A model generated the notes under the pieces. That model had not been told where the DNA came from. It made no database searches and saw nothing but the letters and a program-made list of their open reading frames with translations. DNA of 32,397 nucleotides from Rhodopirellula sp. (lineage in GTDB: Bacteria; Planctomycetota; Planctomycetia; Pirellulales; Thermoguttaceae): positions 1 to 32,397 of the forward strand of contig JAAYEH010000092.1 in NCBI GenBank assembly GCA_012728855.1, read 5' to 3'. The position numbers and the translations under genes are program-made. This document shows, in pieces, positions 25,304 to 32,397 of the stretch (the stretch's first letter is position 1; every line of letters begins with the position of its first letter).

Positions 25304-26259
25304 GATCGCGTTTCCCCCTCGGGTTCGAATTGCCGCCCCGTCAGCACGACGAATACGTCGTCGAGGCTTGCATGGCGCGTCGTGAGACTCGCCAGGTGCC
25401 AGTTGCGCTCAGCGAGCTTCGCCAGCAGCGCGGGCAGCGCAACGTGCGGTTCCGCGACCGACAGATGAATCGCGTCGTTCTCGTAACGGCAGCCGGTGAC
25501 CGCGGGCAATTCCAGCCACGAGTCGGCCGGCAAGGTCATGGCCTCCGATGATTGCAGTGAAAACTCGATGACGTGCTCACCGCCGAGTTGCGCGATCAGT
25601 TCTTTGGGAGACCCGAGGGCGAAAAGCCGGCCATGATCGATGATGGCAACCCGATCGCAGAGCCGTTCGGCTTCCTCCATGTAGTGCGTGGTCAGCACCG
25701 TCGTGCGGCCCTGCCGGCGCCAAGCGGCGACGATTTCCCACACTTGTCGCCGCGAGTGCGGGTCGAGTCCCGTGGTCGGCTCATCGAGAAACAGAATTTT
25801 CGGATCGCCGACCAGTGCGACCGCCACCGCCAAACGCTGCCGCTGACCGCCGGAAAGGTTCTTGACCCAAGTATCGGTTTTTTCCTGGAGTTCGACGCGG
25901 GCGATGGCCTCGGTGTGCTCAATTCCCGTCTGGTAGAAGCTGCGAAAAAGTGTCACCGTCTCGCGGACCGTGAGCTTGTCGGAGAAGCGGGTCTCCTGCA
26001 GCGAGATGCCGATCCGCTGTTGGATCGCGTTGGCCTGATCGCTCCATCGCATCCCGAGGATTTCGATCGTGCCACTCGTCGGCGCGATCAATCCTTCCAG
26101 CATCTCGATCGTCGTCGTTTTTCCCGCGCCGTTCGGCCCCAGCACGCCAAAACACTCCCCTTCCCGTACCTCCAGGTCAACCCCGCGCACCGCGTCGACC
26201 GGCGGCTTGCCGTGATAGGTCTTTCGAAGATCGGTGCAATGAATCGCAGGCGGCCTCAT
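25300..26259 (-). CDS. ABC transporter ATP-binding protein
   Basis: This 319-residue ATPase has all nucleotide-binding motifs: Walker A GPNGAGKTTT (about 40-49), Q loop (ISLQET), signature NLSGGQRQR, Walker B ILFLDEPTTGLD and H loop TTHYMEEA. The C-terminal 90 residues after the ATPase core are the usual extension of ABC-2 exporters of the CcmA/DrrA type. It lies 15 bases after the stop of the GH106 gene and overlaps the permease gene by four bases. The three genes are likely to be one transcript in the order GH106, ATPase, permease. Confidence 0.95.
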   Translation of the reverse strand: MRPPAIHCTDLRKTYHGKPPVDAVRGVDLEVREGECFGVLGPNGAGKTTTIEMLEGLIAPTSGTIEILGMRWSDQANAIQQRIGISLQETRFSDKLTVRETVTLFRSFYQTGIEHTEAIARVELQEKTDTWVKNLSGGQRQRLAVAVALVGDPKILFLDEPTTGLDPHSRRQVWEIVAAWRRQGRTTVLTTHYMEEAERLCDRVAIIDHGRLFALGSPKELIAQLGGEHVIEFSLQSSEAMTLPADSWLELPAVTGCRYENDAIHLSVAEPHVALPALLAKLAERNWHLASLTTRHASLDDVFVVLTGRQFEPEGETRS

Positions 26260-26274
26260 GGTTTCGCTCGAGCC

Positions 26275-29200
26275 CTACTGTTTGAGTTCAACGGTGGCGG
26301 AAGATTCAAGAATCACCGGCCCGAGTAGTCCGGCCGGCAGCGGCGCCGCGCTGTTCGGCAGAGTGTCCGTGGCCAGGAAGGTGAGCCGCTTCTCCGGCGG
26401 GAGTTTGGCGTCGGCGATGAGGCGGTTGTTCCAGGGATTCACCACCTCGATCTCCAGCACGTTTTTGCCACGACGCGCGGCAGTCGAAATATCGATGCGC
26501 CAAGGTGCGTTCCAAACCGTGCCGAGTTCCCGGCCGTTGAGTCGCACCGTGGCCAGATCTCGGACGTTTCCCAAATCGAGCCTGAGCGATCTGCCCAGGA
26601 AGCCTTCCGGCAGTTCGAACTCCTTGCGGTAGACTGCTGCGCCGGAGCAGTTGCGGATGCCTTCCTCGCTGCGCTGCGTCCAGTCCTCCAGCCGTTCGAA
26701 CGTCACGTTTTGCGGGGCTCCCCACTCGGGCGCGAACCGCACATCCCACGGTCCGTTGATTTCGATCGCGGCGGGAAGGTCGTCCACGACGATGGTCTGC
26801 TGGCTGCCGCCTGCCGTGCGGACGACGTAAGTGCCGTTTTGCTCGGCCGTGGCGACCGTGCGGCCGTCGGCGGTTCGACTAAATCGTATCGCCCCGGCTG
26901 CCCGTCGAGTACCGGGGCGGGGCATGGACTGCATCATTCGGGAAACCTCGGCGGCATCGAACGCTTGGGGAATTCGTTCCCAGACGCCGATTTCTCCGCG
27001 GAACGGCGAACCTCCGCCGTTGGCGCTGTTGCTGGGAAGCACGGTATGGTTGCTTTTCAAACCTTCGCGAGCCAACACCCCGTCGAGATAGAGGGTCGGC
27101 CGGTTATTGCGATAAACCACGGCAATATGGGTCCAGTCGCTCAGCTTCGCGGCATGAACGAGAACCGGGGCGAAGTAGCTCGCGCCGTGCTCGAACACGC
27201 AAACGCCGTTGCGCCCCACGGCAAGGCCGGCGCCGGCGGAGCCTGGCTGACCGAGCGTCTCTCCGTGGGCAGGAAACATCGCATCGTTGCGAGGGCTGTT
27301 CATGCCGTGGACCCCTGCGTTGGTTTCTTCCAACAGATGCGTATCGGCCGAGGGTTTTGCCCAGACGGCAAGGGTGAAGTCGCCGTCGGAACCCTTCTTG
27401 GCGCCGGGGAATTCAAGTCGGGGGTCTGGCGGCGGGTTCGTTTCGAGTAACGGTTGGCCGTTTCGTGTCACGGAAAGGATCGGATCGAACCGCGCCGCGT
27501 CTTGGCGAAAGACGACGAAGACCGAACCGCGCGGTCCCAGATGGATCGGCATGCAAACCGTGCCGTTGCGCTGGTCGTACACGGCCGCCCGCTCGATCCG
27601 TCCCGAATGGGGCCACCATAATTCGGGCGACTTGCCGTGGATACGGAAAGCCACGGTCGTGGCGATCTCTTCGGCCTGCGGATTGGCGAGGAAATAGAGA
27701 TCCGTGTCGCCGGCCTTTCGATGCGTAAATCGCAGCGGTACTCCACTGGTGAAGTCAGGCGGCGCGCCGGTGGAGTGGAGCAGCTCTCGGAGATCTTTTC
27801 CCCAGAGGATCTGCCCTTTTCCGAGTCGCCGTTGTCCCGACGGCGCCGATCGCGCGTCGCCCCACAGTTCGGCCGCCAGTCGCCGCACCTCGTCGTCGCA
27901 GCGGGGATAGTCCTCCAGGCTAGGCGAGCGCGACGGCGGCGGGCCGAGTACCGTGGCGCCGGCCTCGACCAATTCGCGGATCTTGGCGAGCAGTTCCGGG
28001 CGCATCGTCGGCAGGTCCGGCAGCACCAGCACACGGTAGGTCGTGCCGTGCGGCAGTTTCAGCATGCCGTTTTCCACGCCCAGACGCTGTTGGATCACCT
28101 CCGCGTTGATGTCGTCGAAATCGCAGCCGGGCGGCAACTCGGGCTGCCGAGGCCCGGTCATCTTCGGTGTGTCCTCCCCGATGAAGTAGGCGACGTCGGC
28201 AACGCGATTGCCCTGTTGCAGCAGAAAGCACGATCGCCGCAGGTAGTCGATCCAGGCGCGGGAGGCGTTGAACCAGGTGTTGTGCCGGTTGAATTCGGTG
28301 CCAAACCAGGCATTCATTCCGGGTTTGCGGTCTTCCCAGGGTTGATGAATATAGACGTGCAGGACGAAATGGTTGGCGCCTTCGCAGAAGGCCCAGTCGC
28401 CACGGGTCTTTAACCCGGAAGGCATCGTCTGAAAGGGCGGTCCGCCGGTGAATGCCTCGGCCGAGACGATCGGCATCCCATAGATATTGGCAGCGGATGA
28501 GGCGGCGCGGCACTCGATCGCCCCTAGGCCGGTGAGCCAGAATTCGCCGCCGATCCGGTCCGATTGCCCGCCGTACTGAAGGAACTCGGCGGGAAAGCCC
28601 CAGTGGCCATAGTTTTCCAGCCACAATTGCAGCCCGTGCTCGTGGCAGAGATCCCGCAGCCCGCCCACATAATCCTTGGCCACATGGTCCGCTACCAGCC
28701 GCCGCAGATCCCAGAGGAAACGGTTCGACTCGTCGGCGCCGGCGACGATCCGCCCGCTGAGCACCGGCAGCCAAGGCTCGGGGTCGTAGCCGTAGCGGCT
28801 GCGAAAAGTGTCCGCGAAGCCGTCGGTCCAGTTCTGCGGCCCCATCTCGTAACTATCGGCAACGACGTGCCGGAATGCCTTGCGGTCCGACGCCGGCATC
28901 CGCCGCAGCAGGCGGCCGATAAAGGCGTCGAAGTGGGCTTTGGCGGCGTTGCGGTTCATCTTGTCGACTTCCAATCCCTGGCCCTCGGCGGAGGCGGGAG
29001 CGTTTTGGGTGCCGGTCGGCGTCATGCCGATCCGCAACACGGTCCAGTCGCCGGGCGGCACATCCCAGCGGAGCGTTCCGTCCGGGCCGAGCAGCGGGGT
29101 GAGATTTCGCACGTCGGCCGGCGGCATGGCCAATCCCGCGGCATCCGGTTCCGGTTGCTCGGGCCAAAGATAAGTGTCCCACTTGGGCGACGGCGTGGGA

Positions 29201-30219
29201 TGGACCTTCGCTAATTGCTTCTCGATGAAGAACTCAACCCGCGCATCGGCCGAAAGTTCCACTTCGGCCAACGCCGCTTTGCCGGTCACGCCGGTCAGCA
29301 CAAGTCGAAATTGCTTGGCGGTGGTCGGCGGCAGAGCGATGGTCACGGGGCCGCGGGGCATCGGACCGACGTTGATCCTCATGTTGGAGCGGTCGAACTG
29401 GAATTCTCGCACGGTTTGGAATGTGCCGTCGTCGCCCGCCGACTGCACCGCACACCGGGCCGCCCAAGGTGAATCGGACGGGATCATCGAGAGGCTGCGA
29501 ATCGTGGCTGGTTCCGGCAAGTTGAAGTCGATGGCAAAGGTGCGATTACCCTGCCCGGCTCCGGGCGGCAGAGCCGTTGCGGTATCGAGGTTGCCGTCGG
29601 TCAACCGCTCCAGGTTTGGCGCCGCAGGCGTGCTCGATATCGTCGCCGCGCGAGACGCGAACGGCGTGGAATTGTGCCGGACCGACGGCAGTGCCAGCAC
29701 GGCTACATCCTGAAACGGTTCGGCGGGCTGTGCGAGTTTTTCTGCGAAATGCGCGGGCCCTCGCACTCGTGTTTCGGAGCAGACGAGATAACGCATGGCC
29801 TGCTCGGGCTTGATCCAGGGACCGCCCGACTGGCTCCATCCGGGGCAATTGAACATCCCGATGTCCACGCCCACACGCCCGCCTTCGCGGATGGCATGTT
29901 CGACGAGATCCCACCAGGGCTCACTGAGAACCTTGACGTTGCCGGCGGGGATGTCGTCGAGGAAGATATTGCCGATGAATGCCTCCCCGATGCCGACCCG
30001 GGCCATCGCTTCGAGATCGCGCGTGAGGCCGTCTTTGGAGAGGTTGTCGCTGATCCAGTACCAGTAACACCATGGTTTCGTTGCCGGCGGCGGATCGCGG
30101 AATCCGTCTGCCAGCGGGTCGGCGGGAGATGGGGCCGCGGCGAGCAGCGTGACCGCCAGCGACCCGAGAATTGCAGCGCGCAAGATTATCGCCATGTTCG
30201 GGGAGGTTCTTCGATTCAT
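26275..30219 (-). CDS. Exported GH106-type alpha-L-rhamnosidase with LamG-like insert
   Basis: This 1314-residue exported enzyme has its signal peptide in residues about 9-32 (ILRAAILGSLAVTLLAAA). The N-terminal part (WCYWYWISDNLSKDG, MFNCPGWSQSGGPWI) matches the GH106 alpha-L-rhamnosidase family, which removes rhamnose from pectin or other polysaccharides. About 713-776 looks like a glutamine-amidotransferase-like domain (TYRVLVLPDLPTMRPELL), about 933-1095 like a LamG/concanavalin domain (FTLAVWAKPSADTHLLEE, WTHIAVVYRNNRPTLYLDG), and the end (about 1150-1314) like a GH2-type beta-sandwich (ATVRLNGRELGTVWNAPWRI). I chose ATG 30219; ATG 30267 would overlap a palindromic repeat and add 16 residues ahead of the signal peptide. 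ATG 30195 is also possible. Confidence 0.88.
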   Translation of the reverse strand: MNRRTSPNMAIILRAAILGSLAVTLLAAAPSPADPLADGFRDPPPATKPWCYWYWISDNLSKDGLTRDLEAMARVGIGEAFIGNIFLDDIPAGNVKVLSEPWWDLVEHAIREGGRVGVDIGMFNCPGWSQSGGPWIKPEQAMRYLVCSETRVRGPAHFAEKLAQPAEPFQDVAVLALPSVRHNSTPFASRAATISSTPAAPNLERLTDGNLDTATALPPGAGQGNRTFAIDFNLPEPATIRSLSMIPSDSPWAARCAVQSAGDDGTFQTVREFQFDRSNMRINVGPMPRGPVTIALPPTTAKQFRLVLTGVTGKAALAEVELSADARVEFFIEKQLAKVHPTPSPKWDTYLWPEQPEPDAAGLAMPPADVRNLTPLLGPDGTLRWDVPPGDWTVLRIGMTPTGTQNAPASAEGQGLEVDKMNRNAAKAHFDAFIGRLLRRMPASDRKAFRHVVADSYEMGPQNWTDGFADTFRSRYGYDPEPWLPVLSGRIVAGADESNRFLWDLRRLVADHVAKDYVGGLRDLCHEHGLQLWLENYGHWGFPAEFLQYGGQSDRIGGEFWLTGLGAIECRAASSAANIYGMPIVSAEAFTGGPPFQTMPSGLKTRGDWAFCEGANHFVLHVYIHQPWEDRKPGMNAWFGTEFNRHNTWFNASRAWIDYLRRSCFLLQQGNRVADVAYFIGEDTPKMTGPRQPELPPGCDFDDINAEVIQQRLGVENGMLKLPHGTTYRVLVLPDLPTMRPELLAKIRELVEAGATVLGPPPSRSPSLEDYPRCDDEVRRLAAELWGDARSAPSGQRRLGKGQILWGKDLRELLHSTGAPPDFTSGVPLRFTHRKAGDTDLYFLANPQAEEIATTVAFRIHGKSPELWWPHSGRIERAAVYDQRNGTVCMPIHLGPRGSVFVVFRQDAARFDPILSVTRNGQPLLETNPPPDPRLEFPGAKKGSDGDFTLAVWAKPSADTHLLEETNAGVHGMNSPRNDAMFPAHGETLGQPGSAGAGLAVGRNGVCVFEHGASYFAPVLVHAAKLSDWTHIAVVYRNNRPTLYLDGVLAREGLKSNHTVLPSNSANGGGSPFRGEIGVWERIPQAFDAAEVSRMMQSMPRPGTRRAAGAIRFSRTADGRTVATAEQNGTYVVRTAGGSQQTIVVDDLPAAIEINGPWDVRFAPEWGAPQNVTFERLEDWTQRSEEGIRNCSGAAVYRKEFELPEGFLGRSLRLDLGNVRDLATVRLNGRELGTVWNAPWRIDISTAARRGKNVLEIEVVNPWNNRLIADAKLPPEKRLTFLATDTLPNSAAPLPAGLLGPVILESSATVELKQ

Positions 30220-30255
30220 CGCAGCCGCCTGGATTATTGGTTTCAAAAGGAATCG

Positions 30256-30378
30256 GTAACCGTTCACGGGGCGGAAGGGAAGGGGACAGGTCCATGTTTT
30301 CGGCTAGCGTCTTTGTCGCCAAAATATGTTGACTCGCCGAAAAATGGACCAGTCCCCGCCCGCCCCGTGAACGGTTAC
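30256..30378. repeat. Complete palindromic element, 19-bp perfect outer arms
   Basis: The outer arms 30256-30274 (gtaaccgttcacggggcgg) and 30360-30378 pair perfectly. The inner arms 30282-30303 (ggggacaggtccatgttttcgg) and 30337-30357 pair with one substitution and one single-base gap. The spacer is 33 bases. A truncated copy lies at 83-166. It sits directly upstream of the GH106 gene and covers an alternative start codon of that gene. It is probably a REP- or MITE-like element mobilised by a transposase. Confidence 0.88.
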
Positions 30379-30461
30379 AAGAATCGTAACCAACTGAGTA
30401 TGACTGAGCGGAAGCGGCCGTGCCATAGGTGCCAGATAGACTCGACGCACGCAGGGCACCT

Positions 30462-30511
30462 GTGGTGCCCAAGTTGGCGATTTCTCCAATCGGAGCACGT
30501 TTGGGCACCAC
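30462..30511. repeat. Hairpin with 11-bp perfect stem
   Basis: Bases 30462-30472 (gtggtgcccaa) pair with 30501-30511 (ttgggcaccac) around a 28-base loop. The left arm also pairs with the preceding gggcacc, so two alternative hairpins are possible. There is no T-run after it, so it is not an obvious terminator. Confidence 0.55.
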
Positions 30512-30737
30512 GCGCTTCCGAGTGGGAGGGCCGCCGATTTTTGGCTCGGAGCCAAGCCGGGGTTTTGGAACCAAGCGCGAATTGTCAAGGAGCTTTGGAG
30601 CCGAAAATGCGCGAGGAGGATCAGGCTGCCGGCCTCGATGATGGACATGCGTCCAGTTTCCCATCGCAGCATGATGGGTGCGGCGCGGATTGTCAAGCGA
30701 GTTCCTAGGCGAGTGGCGGACAGCGGCTTACCAGGAT

Positions 30738-30792
30738 GTAGGATGGACATTCCTGTCCGTCAACCAAAGCCGGACAGGAATGTCCATCCTAC
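30738..30792. repeat. Perfect 22-bp stem, 11-base loop
   Basis: Bases 30738-30759 are exactly reverse-complemented by 30771-30792; the core reads ggatggacattcctgtccg. It has no T-run. The stem is long and exact, which argues for a recently placed mobile palindrome; it is distinct in sequence from the ggggac-core elements. Confidence 0.85.
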
Positions 30793-30909
30793 GGGCAAAT
30801 GGATTCCTGCCGCTCGCCTTAGGCCACGGCGATGAAAGGGATTTGCGCGACTGTGATGTGCGGATTTGCCCGGCCTCTGATCCCAATTGGCCCCTCCATG
30901 GCGTCTGAC

Positions 30910-31335
30910 CTAGGGGAGCGACGAGAGTTCGACGATGAAAGAATACCGCTTCTGCAAGGAGTTCACGAGCCGGACATCGGCCGTCACCAGTTGGCATCCT
31001 TCCCGCTCAGAAAGAGCGACGTAGAGTCAGTCGTAGACGCCGATTCTCATTTGGGAAGCGATGGCAAGAGCGCGGGGCAGCAGCGGGCGGTAAGAATAGA
31101 ACTGCGGGACGGTGGTCATGAGATCGGCCAGCAACGTCGCCGCATCGCCGGTAGGGATGATGTTCCGTCGCTCAGCTCGAGCCAGCGCGTGCGCCACCTC
31201 GGCGGGAAACATGTCCGGCGCGAGAAGCGTGTGGACGGCGTTGCGGTAGTCGTCGCGCAGCTGCCTGGCCTTGTCCGCAAGCAGCTCTGGAAGCACCCAC
31301 TTCAAAGCCGAGGAAGCATCCAAAATGTAGTTCAT
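30910..31335 (-). pseudogene. VapC-like PIN-domain toxin interrupted by in-frame TGA
   Basis: The reading starts at ATG 31335 and carries PIN-domain landmarks: YILDASSALKW (D6), FPAEVAHAL (E46) and GVYD (D102). A TGA at 31029-31027 follows at codon 103, after which the same frame continues with LYVALSEREGCQLVTADVRL (D120 in TAD) and ends at TAG 30910. Intact relatives often have Cys or Ala at the position of the TGA. The full length would be 141 residues, normal for VapC ribonuclease toxins. As it stands the product lacks the fourth acidic residue and is probably inactive. It overlaps the antitoxin-like gene by four bases. Confidence 0.8.
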
Positions 31336-31547
31336 TCCTCGTCACGGATTTCGCGGAGAAGATCAACGGCGATATTCAACTCGCCGTACTTGCTGCGCAA
31401 CGCCTCCTGGACGCTCCGGGACCGCTCCGTCACTCGCCGTACAAGTTCGGAGTCGCAGACGATGCCTTGCTCGGACTGGCGGAGCACCTGCTCCAGATCA
31501 GCCAAGACTTCGGGGAGAACGCCAGTGTCTTTCAATTCGGTGCTCAT
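31332..31547 (-). CDS. Antitoxin-like partner of the PIN toxin
   Basis: This 71-residue acidic and helical protein (DLEQVLRQSEQGIVCDSELV, VQEALRSKYGELNI, LLREIRDEE at the end) lies directly upstream of the PIN gene. The ATGA overlap at 31332-31335 is the usual antitoxin-toxin arrangement of vapBC pairs. Its C-terminal LLREIRDE resembles tails of antitoxins that pair with PIN toxins; I cannot see a clear DNA-binding domain. It appears intact although its toxin is broken, which fits decay in which the toxin is lost first. Confidence 0.6.
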   Translation of the reverse strand: MSTELKDTGVLPEVLADLEQVLRQSEQGIVCDSELVRRVTERSRSVQEALRSKYGELNIAVDLLREIRDEE

Positions 31548-31554
31548 ATCCTTA

Positions 31555-32143
31555 TTATCTCTCTTCCTGTTGATCAGTCAAGAGAAGGGAGTGCCGCGCC
31601 AAGTAGATCGCGGCCGCCCCCCCGTCGTTTCCGTGACGTCGACTCTTGAGCAACGCCAACTCGGCCAGCACCGTCTCCCCGTTGAGCCATGCTGGGGCCT
31701 TTCGGACGCCGAGATAGTCTTGGTAGCTGCTCCAGTGGTACTCCTCCGGCCGCGCAACGATCTTCGCCCGCACGGGGTTCAGGTGAACGTAGCGCGTCAA
31801 TTGAATCGCGTGCGACTCGTCCTCGACGAGAACCGCTTTGAACCGCCCCTGGAACAGTGCATCGCACCGCCGGTGGCGGCGGTTAAAGAAACTGGCAAAA
31901 CGCGGAGTTGATGCCGTGCATCCCCACGGAGAGGTTTGGCGTGGGCGTGCGGAGGTCAAGGTGAAAGTGATTCGGCAAGATCGACCACGCGCAGGCGTGC
32001 TACCCCCAACGCAACGTGATCCAGCAGCTCGAGCCATCGTTGGCGGTTCCGGTCGTCGCGTACAAAATAATCCGTTGTTCCCAGCCGCGGCTGGTCACGT
32101 GGCACAAGCCGTTCTCAATGACGATCCGCAAGGCGCGTGGCAT
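31555..32143 (-). pseudogene. REP-associated tyrosine transposase (RAYT, Y1_Tnp), frameshifted
   Basis: RAYTs are single-strand HUH-type transposases that act on REP palindromes. From ATG 32143 the frame reads MPRALRIVIENGLCHVTSRG. It is lost near 32062-32070 (RDDRNRQRWLELLDHV is in the second frame), returns near 32000-32015 to give WSILPNHFHLDLRTP with the HFH metal-binding motif, and shifts again near 31893 into the frame that holds FFNRRHRRCDALFQGRFKA and RYVHLNPVRAKIV (tyrosine region) with YHWSSYQDYLG. At least three indels make it non-functional. The C-terminus after about 31640 is less typical. The stop is seven bases from the antitoxin start. Confidence 0.88.
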
Positions 32144-32169
32144 GATGCGCCCTTATGCTCGGAAATAAG

Positions 32170-32397
32170 TTAGAATTCAAGACTCGACCCCAATTCGACC
32201 CCGCCGATGCGCCAATAGGTCTCGTCGGCATGCGTGTTCTCGCAGGGAGCGCAGTTTCTTGGCCACATCCGCGGCCAACGGCTTGGCCAACTCCGCTGCT
32301 TGTTTCTCGAATCCCAACAGCGCTGCGGGCGTGAAGGCCATATTCGTCAGCCCGGCAAACGCCCGCGTCACTTTTCGGCAAGTCATCCCGATGTCGA
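32170..32397 (-). pseudogene. IS66-like transposase remnant, runs off the window
   Basis: The minus-strand frame entering at the edge reads TCRKVTRAFAGLTNMAFTPA then LLGFEKQAAELAKPLAADVA. After a frameshift near 32233 the neighbouring frame reads HADETYWRIGGVELGSSLEF and stops at 32170. The TPA..GFE..AA pattern followed by HADETYWR matches DDE transposases of the IS66 type, where the first acidic residue lies in DET. The remnant is cut short right after that residue and has one indel, so it is a fossil. The family call rests on motif memory only. Confidence 0.55.

Larger units (their letters stand above)
30379..30909. other. Gene-free repeat-rich stretch
   Basis: Besides the two hairpins listed separately there is no supported gene here. 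Two similar decamers (cgaattgtcaa near 30572 and ggattgtcaag near 30685) may be ends of decayed elements, but this is weak. Confidence 0.5.

Noticed and set aside
30220..30267. Start of GH106 at ATG 30267
   Set aside because: Its first codons lie inside the palindromic repeat and precede the signal peptide by an unlikely polar leader.
31027..31029. Selenocysteine at the TGA of the PIN toxin
   Set aside because: No supporting hairpin was recognised and the neighbouring genes are also broken, so an ordinary nonsense mutation is simpler.
31555..32143. RAYT frameshifts as sequencing errors
   Set aside because: Three indels within 250 bases while all long genes in the window are uninterrupted argue for real decay, though raw reads would settle it.

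Overview
The window reads as a chromosomal piece of a GC-rich planctomycete (Planctomycetota, probably Pirellulales-like). The reasons are the density of exported proteins of families that are typical of this phylum (DUF6807/'PmoA-like', non-lysosomal ceramidase-like, PQQ-propeller/PA14/malectin fusion, GH106 rhamnosidase, sulfatase remnant), widely spaced single genes mixed with short operons, often weak Shine-Dalgarno signals, and scattered palindromic repeats with a ggggac(a/t)gg core. No taxonomic search could be run, so this is inference from gene content.

Layout. 1-346: gene-free, with a truncated palindromic element and a 20-bp-arm palindrome. 347-3790: an LpxH-like metallophosphoesterase (-), divergent from a translationally coupled histidine kinase / sigma54-dependent regulator pair (+). 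3939-9455: a Tat-exported ceramidase-like protein (+), an exported SPOR-like unknown protein with rdgB (- operon), an exported unknown (+) and a DUF6807 protein (+). 9677-12436: a large soluble hybrid histidine kinase with a MEDS-like start and several PAS domains. 12584-19949: a minus-strand run of an exported beta-propeller glycosidase-like protein, a sulfatase tail fragment, an NrfJ-like OB-fold lipoprotein, an exported nitrilase-superfamily hydrolase and a 1136-residue PQQ/methyltransferase-like/PA14/malectin protein. 20220-20319: a palindrome ahead of pgk. 20616-24208: phosphoglycerate kinase (+), an M14 carboxypeptidase (-) and a small DUF4870 membrane protein (+). 24230-30219: a minus-strand unit of GH106 alpha-L-rhamnosidase, ABC ATPase and ABC-2 permease. 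30256-32397: a degenerate island with three inverted repeats, a VapC-like PIN toxin broken by an in-frame TGA with an intact antitoxin-like partner, a frameshifted REP-associated tyrosine transposase (RAYT), and an IS66-like transposase remnant running off the end.

How it fits together. Most intact genes serve polysaccharide or glycolipid breakdown and envelope functions (rhamnosidase, propeller glycosidase, carboxypeptidase, ceramidase-like, DUF6807), with two-component signalling and two housekeeping enzymes (Pgk, RdgB) interspersed. The most coherent unusual signal is the dead RAYT transposase together with palindromes elsewhere in the window that share a core motif, which suggests a REP/RAYT system whose local transposase is inactive. 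I did not find a clearly new defence or biosynthetic system. The best leads for novelty are the exported PQQ protein with a methyltransferase-like fold, the SPOR-like unknown next to rdgB, the deletion-fused MEDS/PAS kinase, and the regulator with altered GAFTGA and Walker B motifs.
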